The position numbers and the translations under genes are program-made. Shown in pieces: positions 21,722 through 33,336 of a stretch of DNA of 64,000 nucleotides. The first letter of the stretch is position 1; the number at the start of each line of letters is the position of its first letter. The stretch spans positions 46,757,110 through 46,821,109 of the forward strand of contig NC_012871.2 of NCBI RefSeq assembly GCF_000003195.3, written 5' to 3'. This DNA is from Sorghum bicolor (Eukaryota > Streptophyta > Magnoliopsida > Poales > Poaceae). Below the pieces are notes generated by a model, which was not told the DNA's origin, ran no database searches, and was given only the letters and a program-made list of their open reading frames with translations.

Positions 21722-22648
21722 ATGGATAACTCAAATTCCATACCTATTATTAAATTCTTTGCACCTTCGGAGACCAGCCATAGACCATGGGAGTCAACAC
21801 GTTCTGCCCCTAATTATGATCTGTGTCCGGAGTTGATTGCAATAGGTCAAAACCAACCCTTTTCTATAGCTGAGGTCCTATCTTTTAATCAAGAAGATAA
21901 TGCACTTTTAGCTACACCTAGGGAATCTGTTAATCTTTTTATAAATTCTGGTTTAGACCTAGCCCTACAAGACCATGTTTTTCCTAGATATTTTCACATT
22001 GGTCTTAATCATATAACCTTTGGTAGAGTCATTCTTTCTTTATCTATTAGTAAAGGAAGGTATGTCTTCATTTGTGGACATCCTTCTTGTACTAGCCTTC
22101 AAAGAATAATCTTAGAGATAGAGAAGGAATCATCTCCCAGACGAGGAAAGGAAGTTTCAATAGCCGATTTCCAAACATTTCAGTCCCATGATTCAGCTAT
22201 CCAACCCATCCTTGAGCTTAATAAATTCTACTATGCTCTTTCTCTTGAACCTCCTGATAATCCTATGAATCTATCTAGACATCCCATGCATAAGAAGGAG
22301 GATCGAGAAGAGCAACATCAATGGCTAGAGGGCATTAAAAATCCATGTGCTATCACCATTGAATGGATAGATAAAACAAACTTGAGAGACAATCCTAGAG
22401 GAATTTTAAGCATTCATGAAGAATCATCCTTGGAGTTTGAGAATGAGAGAAACAACAGTGAGCATAGAAGTTATTTCATAAATACCTCACCAAGTCCATG
22501 CTCATATGCAACATCTCCCCAATCAATTAGTCTCTCCAACATTACCACATTTGAGATCTCCAACCCCCTCTTCTTTTCTATTTATAAAAACTTTAAAAGG
22601 GCGGTTGTCGATGCATATGTCTATAATAAATATTGCAGATCTCGTTGA
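21722..22648 (+). CDS. orphan 308-residue ORF, second copy
   Basis: Same ORF as at 13568-14494, changed only in the last codon before the stop (Cys to Arg). Function not recognised. The element copy around it lacks everything beyond 23645, so this copy has no 3' half of its own. Confidence 0.55.
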   Translation: MDNSNSIPIIKFFAPSETSHRPWESTRSAPNYDLCPELIAIGQNQPFSIAEVLSFNQEDNALLATPRESVNLFINSGLDLALQDHVFPRYFHIGLNHITFGRVILSLSISKGRYVFICGHPSCTSLQRIILEIEKESSPRRGKEVSIADFQTFQSHDSAIQPILELNKFYYALSLEPPDNPMNLSRHPMHKKEDREEQHQWLEGIKNPCAITIEWIDKTNLRDNPRGILSIHEESSLEFENERNNSEHRSYFINTSPSPCSYATSPQSISLSNITTFEISNPLFFSIYKNFKRAVVDAYVYNKYCRSR

Positions 22649-23645
22649 GTTAATTGATGGTTCCCCAAGGACAAGCTTAGTGTCCTAAAACAAGCACTTC
22701 TAATTATTTGCAACATTGCCTTGTGTATTGAGCATATAAAGATAATTGTAGAAATATTCCTTCGGGTATTCTTGCCACTAACCTTTCTAGGATTGGAGCA
22801 AGAAGATCGGATGAATGACAAGCGCAAGGTATGCCCAACCAATCATCATGCAACATTAAATTAAATTCATTCAATCTTGAATTTTGCAAAATTCAAGCTT
22901 GGGGGAGTACTTTACATAAAACATCCTTTGCCATGTTGCTATGTTGGTTGTCCTTACCTTTGAGACATGCTCAATTTGTTAAATACTAATCACACTACTT
23001 CATCTCCACTTGAGTAGATCTCTATAAAAGCCATCATGCTACCTTTGTTTATCCTAGTAAGTGTTAGTTTGGAAGTACTGGTCACACTTCCAATGGCATT
23101 TAAGTTAAGCGTGGTGCTTAGGTTAAATAGCCTTCCTTAATCTGATTAGACATGGAGTCTAGTTTGGTTACTGAACTAAAAACTGCTTGAGTAGATATTG
23201 GTATATTTTGTTGGACTAACCCCTGTAGGAAAACTTTCAATATCAACCTGGGAAGTCCTGAGATGCAAGCTCATTAGAGATGAAGAAAGTGACACATGAA
23301 GTTTAACAATTTGCACAAGAAAGACGTAGCTCATAAGAGATGATTCATGGAGGGTGCCACAAACACGATGCACAACCGCTAAGAAAGGAAAGCTTCCACA
23401 AGGTGATACTGTACCATCACTCTTCAAGTAAGGTAACATCTTAAGGTACTTGACTAACACTTTTATAAGCTCCTCCTTGGTTCTGGCATTCACATAAATA
23501 AAGAGACAAACATGTATGATTTATAACTCCAAATTAACCAACTCAATTAATTCAACATGTTTAGTCCTTTAATCTTTGTTCTTAGTACTACCTTCGTGAC
23601 CCCACACTCCTAATCATATAAGCTAAAGTATTGCACATCCAATCT
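22649..23645 (+). other. non-coding interior of the duplicated copy
   Basis: Repeats 14495-15491, including the internal PPT-like AAGCTTGGGGGAG at 22895-22907. No gene seen. Confidence 0.6.
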
Positions 23646-23854
23646 AGAGTTGTCATCAATTACAAAAAAGGGGGAGATTGAAAGGTCCTTGTTTGGTTTT
23701 GGTAATTGAGTGACAACTTAGGTCGACTAATAGTGTTTATGTGAGATACACAGGAGATTAGTCCACAAGTGATTATGTGATGATGGAGGACCTCATTGCA
23801 TATGAGACATGATATGGAGTCATGTGACCAAGGTGCAGAAGATCAAGATGAGGC
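23646..23854 (+). mobile_element. 3' end of a SIRE-type copia element
   Basis: CATCAATTACAAAAAAGGGG and following GAGAT form a classic SIRE/Maximus polypurine tract (about 23664-23678). An LTR starting TGAAAGGTCC at 23679 follows and is interrupted after 176 bp by the gypsy LTR at 23855. Confidence 0.65.
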
Positions 23855-26800
23855 TGTAATATCCCTGATGTTATGGATACTAAAACTTGATCATGTCATC
23901 ATAAGCATTGCAAAGCATGTTTGTTAAGCACATCATGATGCATCAACTTAAAATAAGTTTATTTTTTATGGTTGTGCTTAGGAAGCTAAAGTGTGTTTAT
24001 TTTGTGAAACGATGCTTGTGTTGGTGGTATAATCTCTAGATAAGGAGAGGTTATAGAAATAGCTAAGAAAAACCCTAATTTCAACCCCAGCTTTTACCCC
24101 CTTTTGTTTAACTTAAAAACTAAGCAAAATTTTGGGATGAGTTCAAAAGCAAAGTTGTAGATCTTGTCAAGGTGTATAACTTTGGTGTTTTGAGTTTTTG
24201 AAGTTTCAATGCAAAATTCAAAGTAATTTTGAAAATACAAATTTCCAGAAATTGTCCCCTTTTCAATTTGAATCCTTAATTCAAAATCTATTTGGAATCT
24301 TGAAAGGTGACCCAAATGAAAGTTGTAGGGCACTTCAAAGTGAACAACTTTTATTTTGGGAGTTTTTCAAGTTGTTGAGAAAAATCAAAAGTAATTTTGG
24401 AATTTCTGTTTCCCCCAATTCAAAATTTAAACTCCCCCAATTTGAATTTCAAAGTTCGAATTGTTTGAGCAAATTCATCTTATTCCACTCAAAACCAGGT
24501 TTGGGTCATTCAATAAGTTTTGTAGAGTTAGAAATTCTGAACAAACTTTGTTTTTACCAAAATTTGACTGGTATTCAAAAGTGTCGAGTAATAAAAAAAG
24601 GGGAAAGATGGAGATAAACCCTACTACAGTGCTCACAGAGGGGGGAATGCACCGCCAGCGCCGCCGGTGGGCGAGCAGTGCCAAGCGCGTGTGCTAACGG
24701 CCACGCAGCTGCTTGCTTGCCTGTGTCACCAGCTAACGTGGAAGCTCCGCATCTTCTCCGCTCGCGATAAGAACAGCTCCACCGACCGATGCTTTCCTTT
24801 TCGCCTCTGAGAACACCGACGAGCCGCGTCCGCGCCACCGCAAAATTCGCCACCGTTACGTCCTTTCCACCTCCCCAGTGTGCAGCATCCACTTCACCCG
24901 CGACCCAGCTAGCTCCTGAGCGCTTTACCGCGTGCTCTACCCCACTATAGCACCTACTCCACCCATCCTCCTCAACTCCGGCCAAAAGCGCCGCCGCGAG
25001 CACCTCACCGTGGACAGCCCTCCTCTGGGCGTATCTGCCGATGCTGAGTAGCTCCTCAAAGTCCCGGTGAGCTCTGGATACTGTGACGACCGATCTTTCA
25101 TTTTGTACTACTTTGGACAGGGGAGTCCACTGTGGCACAGTCTTTCCGGCCGCCGTAAGCATGGTCGGGGGTAGTAGAGAGGTAGTAGAGCGTCAAAGGA
25201 GCAGGGGAAAGGTACATGGGCATGCGGGGAAGGTCGTTGGGGGGGACGAGATGCCCTCTAGGAGAGAGCGCTCCAGCGGAAGACTGGCCGGAGCTGATCC
25301 CGTCGACCAGCGGGAGGTAGGGGACGACCCTGACGTGGGGGACCCACCCGTCAGTGACCGTGTGAGAGAGGGGGCAGCCCGCACGTGATGCGGGAGGCGA
25401 GTGGACTGGCCTGGCCCGTGGTTAAGCGGGCCGGTCACAGTAACAGTGTTGTGTTTCTTTTTCTTTTAGAAATAAAATTGTTTTGTGTTTGATTTTATGT
25501 ATAAAAATCTATACACGTCCAAAAATGGTGAAAAATTTTATATATGCTCTGTACAGGGAGTACAACATAGTAAAAATGCTAAATTACGTTTTCTGAAGCT
25601 TTAAGCATGTTTTAAAATGGTGCACTTCAATTAATAAATAGAGTTTCTAGGATTTTTAGGAATTTATTTATTTGTCCAAAAATCACCAAAATTTGTGAGG
25701 TGTCTCTGACTGGCTTCACAAAACATTTGGTGGCAGTTGGATAAAATTTGAGTAAAATACTAATCTACCCTTAATTAGTAGTTAAGTAATAATCTTAAAA
25801 TAACTAGATGATAATTAGCTTAAATTCCAGATTAGAGTTTGAGTGATTTTGGGATTGTGTGATGACATGGGTTCATTAATCTTAATGACCTTTGGCGTTT
25901 AATTATTGTTTGGTATTAATGTTTAATCACTATCATTAATGCTTAATTAAAGATTAATTAAGATAAGTGGGATTAATAATTAGTTAATTATAAATAATTA
26001 TAAATTATGAAAAGTCTTAAATTACTGTTGCAACCTCTTGGGTAAAAACACTAAAGTAGTAAACAACCTCTAATTACTGTTTCAACTTGTGTTTGTACCG
26101 AGAAGGAAAGTTGTACTCAACTAAATCCTTCTTGTATGTCTGTCATAAGCATATCATGAGCATACATCATTTTGCGTATAGTGCACGTGACCGAAGGAGT
26201 GACCGTTAAACCGAACCCTAAAATTGGTGTTCCGTCCGAGGAAGTTGGAACCGAGACTTGGGAAGTCTCTGAGGAACCCACTCAGCTCTGTAACCAAGCC
26301 AAGCCCCGGATGCATTTAACCCTTCCATGAATATTTTAAATCTTTTGTCACTTATGAATGAAAAGGTTGCATTACGTAGTCAGGAATTGGGTTTAACCTA
26401 ATTGTTGCATTTACCACCTTGATATTTGTTATCTTGTCCTTGGCACCTGTTTTATTTAAAACTACGTAGTGATGCTTAGACCTGCTTATTAGGTAGGTTT
26501 TCAAATAAGAAAGTTTGAAGGGTTGTTGTGGGATACCTTTATGGTCAATGATGTTTCAACTTGAGACCGGTCGGTGGACTTGCTTTAAACATGGAGTCTT
26601 AAAGTAGTGTCTCCAACTGTGTCGATTAAGGACCGATCCGTTGATGGCCTGCTGGGTTGAGACTTTATAGTACTGGTCACCTGCCCTCGGTAAGCCCAGT
26701 CTTGTGATTCCTCGACGAGAGCGGCTACTCGTGCACTGGGCGTGGAGCGATGGCGAGAGTAGCGTGTACCCTCCTAGCAAATGGGCTGGACGGTGGAGTA

Positions 26801-27747
26801 CTATGCTCTCTGGTGTCGCGAACCTTGTCAGATCTTGGGAAAGCCAGATTTGGGTTGACATATGCAAGATTCAGTTCTACATATGTCGGGTGGTTAGGAA
26901 CTCCAGCTGGATTGCTAAGCGGTTTGAATCGTCGTTGCTCCCCGATTGGGAGACTCAATTCCTTCGACCATCATCGTAGTTAAACATGCAACTAAATTAA
27001 GAAATGGGGAGGAGGGAAATGTCTCATGGAGTTTGGATCCCAATTCCCGGACTCACAGTGACATGAAGCTATGGCCGTTGGAAAATACCATTCTTGTTAG
27101 GAATTAGTAATTCATGGACTCGTCCGTGAAAATCAACTAGATAGACTGTCCTCGAATTCATCCACCTCTCGAGGTGGCCTGTTGAGGCTAAAACATTGAA
27201 AGTAAGGATCCACTATTGGTAAGCTTTTGTGCAAAACAATTTGGTTCCTTGCTCAGCCACTCCTTGTTTACCCTAAAGCCTACATTCCTATGTTTCTCCT
27301 CTTTTCTGCCGCATAAGTCTTGTTGAGTACTCCCGTACTCAGGGTTCTTTAACCCCTGTTGCAGGTGCTGACTTGTGCTGCTAATGGAGGTCATGTCGAT
27401 GGGCACGACATGAATTGTCCATCTCTTCTACCTTAGAAGCTTCACCTAAGTTGTCTGTTTACTCTGCACACCTTTTAGAACGTAGTTAAGTTTATATTTC
27501 ATCATATTTTGTAAATTAAGTTATAAATCTTCCACACTCCGATGTAAGTTATTTTTGTAACAAATGTTGTAATGTTGTGGTAACTCCATGTTGATCTTGT
27601 ATGAGTTATAAAATGTGGATGATTCGGGGTCCTCCGAGGGCACCCGACAGACTATCCGAGTTATATGACTCTCATGTGCAGTAGTCAGAGGTCTTAAGGA
27701 CAATGTCAGGTGCATGTGGGCCATATAATTTGGGTGGTTCTACCACA
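23855..27747 (+). repeat. 5' LTR of the large-LTR gypsy element (3893 bp)
   Basis: Runs from TGTAATATCCC to TCTACCACA, ending 3 bp before the PBS. A GC-rich island (about 24640-25440) inside otherwise A/T-rich sequence gives long antisense ORFs in both LTR copies. A block of about 125 bp at 25130-25255 is absent from the 3' LTR. Confidence 0.85.
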
Positions 27748-27750
27748 GAG

Positions 27751-27762
27751 TGGTATCGGAGC
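27751..27762 (+). other. primer binding site, initiator tRNA-Met type
   Basis: TGGTATCGGAGC differs by one base from the usual plant TGGTATCAGAGC. Confidence 0.85.
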
Positions 27763-29069
27763 TCATACATGGACCTTCTGTAACATTACTGGTGAAAAAC
27801 TTCGAAAGGAATTTCCAAATTAAAAGTTTTGAGGATAACAACTTATAAATGCTCCTTAATTTTTCTTATGCTTGTTGTTCAAGTTCTACGAAGACTTTCT
27901 GCTGACTCAAATAGAAGGCATTGAAAGAGGCTTCAAGTCTTCGGCAAGCTAAGTAAAGAATCAAACTACTCCAACAATGCTTTGTCAACAGTCTTGCAAC
28001 CTTCCATCTGAAGCAATAAAGATAATGTATAAAGTATGCCCTATATAAGTAGTTACCTCCTGGCTAACATTGTGAAGACGTACAGGGCGAGCATATATCA
28101 TATCATTCACTTCAAAATAAAGATGCAAGGATGTTATAGATTCCCTTTTTAATCCAGGACAGCTATTCTCCTTATAGTTGTTCTATTTGATAAATCTCAT
28201 CATGTACCAGGTTTCGTTAACCGATTGATAATCTTTTACTCCATAAGATCCTAATCCTTGGGAATTTGTGGATATACCTTGATATACATCATTACCTCAA
28301 AACTAAAACCTGGGACTAATCCTTGATTCTTTTGTTATGCATGTGACCTTCCTTGATTTCGTCTAATTCGGACACATGCTACCTCCTTGATGTCATTTGA
28401 CAACATTTATGTTGATTAATGTCACTATGATTGTGTCCTCTTAAGGTACCATGACCCATGACTTGGGTAACAGCGTCGAAACCTGGGGTCTCCTATGGCT
28501 CACGACCATAAGGAAATACTGCTGGGCGCTCGCTGTTATCAAAGTTTATGATCATGATCCCTTAAAGCCCCACAACTAACGTGACCTCACTCATTGAACC
28601 ATATTATGGGAATCCATGCCCATATCTCTTTGGAGTTACCTAAAACCCTTGACTTGCATAACCAACATAGGTTGGTTGAAAGTTATTGTAACTGTACTCT
28701 ATAGTAGGTACCATGATCCATGATCACGTTATAGCGTCAAACCTTGTAGTCTCCTGTGGAACCGTGGCCATAAGGAAATACTACCAGGTGCTCGTTAAAC
28801 ATCGGGATCTCTGGTCATGCTCCACTATAGTCTATAGTTAGTATACTTTCATTCTCCTTGGAAGCTCATTTGGAGATTCATATCTTCTTATAAATTCTCC
28901 AAAAATTCCTTATTGATTACAACATTCTGTTGATCTTAGTTGTAATTCTCGAACCAATCGTAACTGTTTTATGAACTTCTCAAAAGTTAATGTGCTTGAC
29001 ACATTTCCTTTTCCATTACTAAACCCCACAGGTTTTACTACCTGGGAAATCTCGGGACGAGATTTCTTT
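27763..29069 (+). other. non-coding interior of the large-LTR element
   Basis: No ORF of note. Two imperfect copies of a GGTACCATGA...CCATAAGGAAATACT block lie at about 28445-28530 and 28706-28790. The PPT-like AAGGGGGAAGG follows at 29070-29080. Confidence 0.6.
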
Positions 29070-29082
29070 AAGGGGGAAGGGC

Positions 29083-32000
29083 TGTAATATCTCTCATGTT
29101 ACGGATACTAAAACTTGATCATGTCATCATAAGCATTGCAAAGCATGTTTGTTAAGCACATCATGATGCATCAACTTAAAATAAGTTTATTTTTTATGGT
29201 TGTGCTTAGGAAGCTAAAGTGTGTTTATTTTGTGAAATGATGCTTGTGTTGGTGGTAAAATCTCTAGATAAGGAGAGGTTATAGAAATAGCTAAGAAAAA
29301 CCCTAATTTCAACCCCAGCTTTTACCCCCTTTTGTGTAACTTAAAAACTAAGCAAGATTTGGGGATGAGTTCAAAAGTAAAGTTGTAGATCTTGTCAAGG
29401 TGTACAACTTTGGTGTTTTGAGTTTTTGAAGTTTCAATGAAAAATTCAAAGTAATTTTGAAAATACAGATTTCTAAAAATTGTCCCCTTTTCAATTTGAA
29501 TCCTTAATTCAAAATCTATGTGGAATCTTGAAAGGTGACCCAAATGAAAGTTGTAGGGCTCTTCAAAGTGAACAACTTTTATTTTGGGAGTTTTTCAAGT
29601 TGTTGAGAAAAATCAAAAGTAATTTTGGAATTTCTGTTTTCCCCAATTCAAAATTTAAACTTCCCCCAATTTGAATTTTAAAGTTCGAACTGTTTGAGAA
29701 AATTCATCTTCTTCCACTCAAAACCAGGTCTAGGTCCTTCAATAAGTTTTGTAGAGTTAGAAATTCTGAACAAACTTTGTTTTTACCAAAATTTGACTGG
29801 TATACAAAAGTGTGGAGTAACAAAAAAAGGGGAAAGAAGGAGATAAACCCTGCTACAGTGCTCACGGAGAGGGGAATGCACCGCCAGCGCCGTCGGTGGG
29901 CGAGCAGTGCCACGCGCGCATGCTAACGCCCACGCAGCTGCTTGCTTGCCTTTGTCACCAGCTAACGTGGAAGCTCTGCATCCACTCCGCTCGCGATAAG
30001 AACAGCTCCACCGGCCGACGCTTTCATTTTCGCCTCTGAGAACACCGACGAGACGCGTCCGCGCCACCGCAAAATTCGCCGCCGTTACGTCCTTTCCACC
30101 TCCCCAGTGTGCAGCATCCACTTCGCCCGCGACCCAGCTAGCTCTTGAGCGCTTTACCGCGTGCTCTACCCCACCATAGCACCTGCTCCACCCATCCTCC
30201 TCAACTCCGGCCAAAAGCGCCGCCGCAAGCACCTCACCGTGGACAGCCCTCCTTTGAGCGTATCTACCGCTACTGAGTAGCTCCTCGAAGTCCCGGTGAG
30301 CTCTGGATACTGTGACGACCGCTCTTTCGTTTTGTACTGGCTTGGATAGGGGAGTCTGCCCTCTAGGAGAGAGCGCTCTGGTGGAAGACCGGCCGGAGCT
30401 GATCCCGTCGGCCAGCGGGAGGTAGGGGACGACCCTGACGAGGGGGACCCGCCCGTTAGTGACCGTGTGAGAGAGGGGGCAGCCCACGCGCGACGTGGGA
30501 GGCGAGTGGGCCGGCCTGGGCCGTGGTTAAGCAGGCCGGTCATAGTAACAGTGCTGTGTTTCTTTTTCTTTTAGAAATAAAATTGTTTTGTGTTTGATTT
30601 TATGTATAAAAATCTGTGCAGGTCCAAAAATGGTGAAAAATTTTATATATGCTCTGTACAGGGAGTACAACATAGTAAAAATGCTAAATTACATTTTCTG
30701 AAGCTTTAAGCATGTTTTAAAATGGTGCACTTTAATTAATAAATAGAGTTTCTAGGATTTTTAGGAATTTATTTATATGTCCAAAAATCACCAAAATTTG
30801 TGAGGTGTCTCTGAGTATTATTTCCTGGCTTCACAAAACATTTTGTGGCATTTGGATAAAATTTGAGTAAAATACTAATCTACCCTTAATTAGTAGTTAA
30901 GTAATAATCTTAAAATAACTAGATGATAATTAGCTTAAAATTCCAGATTAGGGTTTGAGTGATTTTGGGATTGTGTGATGACCTAGGTTCATTAACCTTA
31001 ATGACCTTTGGCGTTTAATTATTGTTTGGTATTAATGTTTAATTATTGTCATTAATGCTTAATTAAAGATTAATTAAGATAAGTGGGATTAATAATTAGT
31101 TAATTAAAAATAATTATAAATTAAGAAAAGTCTTAGATTACTGTTGCAACCTCTTGGATAAAAACACTAATGTAGTAAACAACCTCTAATTACTGTTTCA
31201 ACTTGTGTTTGTACCGAGAAGGAAAGTTGTACTCAACTAAATCCTTCTTGTATGTCTGTAATAAGCATATCATGAGTATACATCATTTTGCATATAGTGC
31301 ACGTGACCGAAGGAGTGACCGTTGAACCGAACCCCGAAGTTGGTGTTCCGTCCGAGGAAGTTGGAACCGAGACTTGGGAAGTCTCCGAGGAACCCACTCA
31401 GCTCTGCAACCAATGCAAGCCCCAGATGCATTTAACCCTTCCATGAATATTTTAAATCTTTTATCACTTATGAATCAAAATGTTGCATTACGTAGTCAGA
31501 AATTGGGTTTAACCTAATTGTTGCATTTACCACCTTGATATTTGTTTTCTTGTCCTTGGCACCTGTTTTATTTAAAACTGCGTAGTGATGCTTAGACCTG
31601 CTTATTAGATAGGTTTTCAAATAAAAAAGTTTGAAGGATTGTTGCAGGATACCTTTTATGGTCAATGATGTTTCGACTTGAGACCGGTCGATGGACTTGC
31701 TTTAAGAATGGAGTCTTAAAGTAGTGTCTCCAACTGTGTCGATTAAGGGTCGGTCCGTTGATGGCCTGCTGGGTTGAGACTTTATATTACTAGTCACCTG
31801 CCCTTGGTAAGCCTGGTCTTGTAATTCCTCGACGAGAGCGGCTACTCGCGCACTGGGCGTGGAGCGATGGCGAGAGTAGCGTGTACCCTACTAACAAATG
31901 GCTGGACGGTGGAGTACTGTGCTCTCAGGTGCCGCGATGACGGGCCGCGATGCCACGAACTCGTCAGATCTTGGAAAAGCTAAATTTGGGTTGACATATG

Positions 32001-32475
32001 CAAGATTCTGTTCTACATATGTCGGGTAGTTAGGAACACCAGCTGGATTGCTAAGTGGTTCGAATCGTCGTTGCTCCCCGATTGGGAGACTCAATTCCTT
32101 CGACCATCATCGTAGTTAAACATGCAACTAAATTAAGAAATGGGGAGGAGGGAAATGTCTCATGGAGTTCGGATCCCAATTCCCGAACTCACAGTGACAT
32201 GAAGCTATGGCCGTTGGAAAATATCGTTCTTGTTAGGAATTAGTAATTCACGGACTCGTCCGTGAAAATCAACTAGATAGACTGTCCTCGAATTCGTCCA
32301 CCTCTCGAGGTAGCCTATTGAGGCTAAAACGTTGAAAGCAAGTTTATGCAAAACAATTTGGTTTCTTGCTCAGCCACTCCTTGTTTACCCTAAAGCTTAT
32401 TTTCCTAAGTTTCTCCTCTTTTGTGCCGCATAAGTCTTGTTGAACTCAGGGTTCTTTAACCCCAGGTGCTGACTT
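29083..32475 (+). repeat. 3' LTR of the large-LTR element, truncated
   Basis: Aligns with the 5' LTR from its first base until GGTGCTGACTT at 32475. The last 370 bp or so is lost. Small indels separate the copies, including a 125-bp deletion near 30356 and an extra stretch near 31930. Confidence 0.88.
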
Positions 32476-33336
32476 CCTGGACCGTTGTTTATAGTGTCGA
32501 CACCACTGGCTCACTAGCGGCACGCTCGTGGTGCGTGGACTTTGAGCCTGCTGCCGTGCATTGCTCAACAGCAATCCATGTGCGAATCTGAATCCAAGAG
32601 GATCCACCCAGCCGTATCTTATCGTCACATATGCCATGCCGTCCGTATTTGAATCCATCCGGATATTCAATGTTGGATACCACGTTGGTCTAGAAAAAAA
32701 CGGTGGCATGCCACCACGTCAAGGTCCCAGCCAGAAAGTCCCCAAGGCCACTATCGTCGCTATCCAGCACGTCCACCTCCACGGCCCGGACGCAGCTACG
32801 GCTCCTGGTGCAGCCGCATGAGCTCCAGAGCTCCTGGTATTTCCAAACCTTATGATATTCTAATGCTTGTCAGAACACAACCAATTCACCCTTTTTAGTA
32901 AAAATCATATACAAGTCATAATATAAGATGAGAATATTATTCCTCTTCCACTGAAAACATAATTCCCATTCGACTAATGTACCATTGAAAAGTTAGTTAC
33001 CATACGCTTGGAATTAATCTGGTAGGGTGGACAGCAAATGCCCCAGTTCAGTCAGGGTTCACTTCATCGAACATCTGCAGCCGCAATTTGTTCATTTGCA
33101 GCTACAGTTTGTTCATTTAAAGACCCAACGATTTCAACACATGCATCAACCATACAGAACTGCTGATGCTGCCCAGGGACAAGCTCTTGACCAGACCATG
33201 CTTAAGTACATCTCAAAATGAGCTATGTACAAACTACAAACAAAATGTAGAAGTAGCAGTTCCAAGCAGATTCAACCCCATGTCCAAGGCTCTCAGGCTT
33301 CATTCACTAGGGCCAGGCCAGGGGTACTCAACCCTG
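32476..33336 (-). other. downstream flank and 3' UTR of SMC6
   Basis: The part nearest 33336 is transcript tail of SMC6 on the minus strand. I could not fix its poly(A) site. A plus-strand ORF ending at 32821 has no recognisable family. The left part (32476-32850) is GC-richer and unassigned. Confidence 0.4.

Larger units (their letters stand above)
19635..23645 (+). repeat. second, shortened copy of the 8154-bp unit
   Basis: Every landmark is offset by 8154 bp from the first copy (LTR start 12216/20370, PBS 13457/21611, ORF 13568/21722). Homology ends after CACATCCAATCT (15491/23645), where copy 1 continues into its interior and this copy joins the 3' end of a copia element. Confidence 0.9.
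23855..32475 (+). mobile_element. large-LTR non-autonomous Ty3/gypsy element
   Basis: Two LTR copies starting TGTAATAT flank 1.3 kb of interior with no coding region. A PBS of initiator-Met type follows the first LTR. The text CTCGGGACGAGATTTC plus purine tract before the second LTR is the typical 3' end of Tekay/Del-like chromoviruses. Long LTRs with a short non-coding interior fit a LARD-like or deleted derivative. The 3' LTR is truncated at 32475, so no TSD can be checked. About eight differences over the first 300 bp of the LTRs suggest an insertion of moderate age. Confidence 0.85.

Noticed and set aside
24198..24617. Plus-strand ORFs in the 5' LTR of the large-LTR element
   Set aside because: The counterpart in the 3' LTR is truncated to about 64 codons, and the A/T-rich text has no family features.
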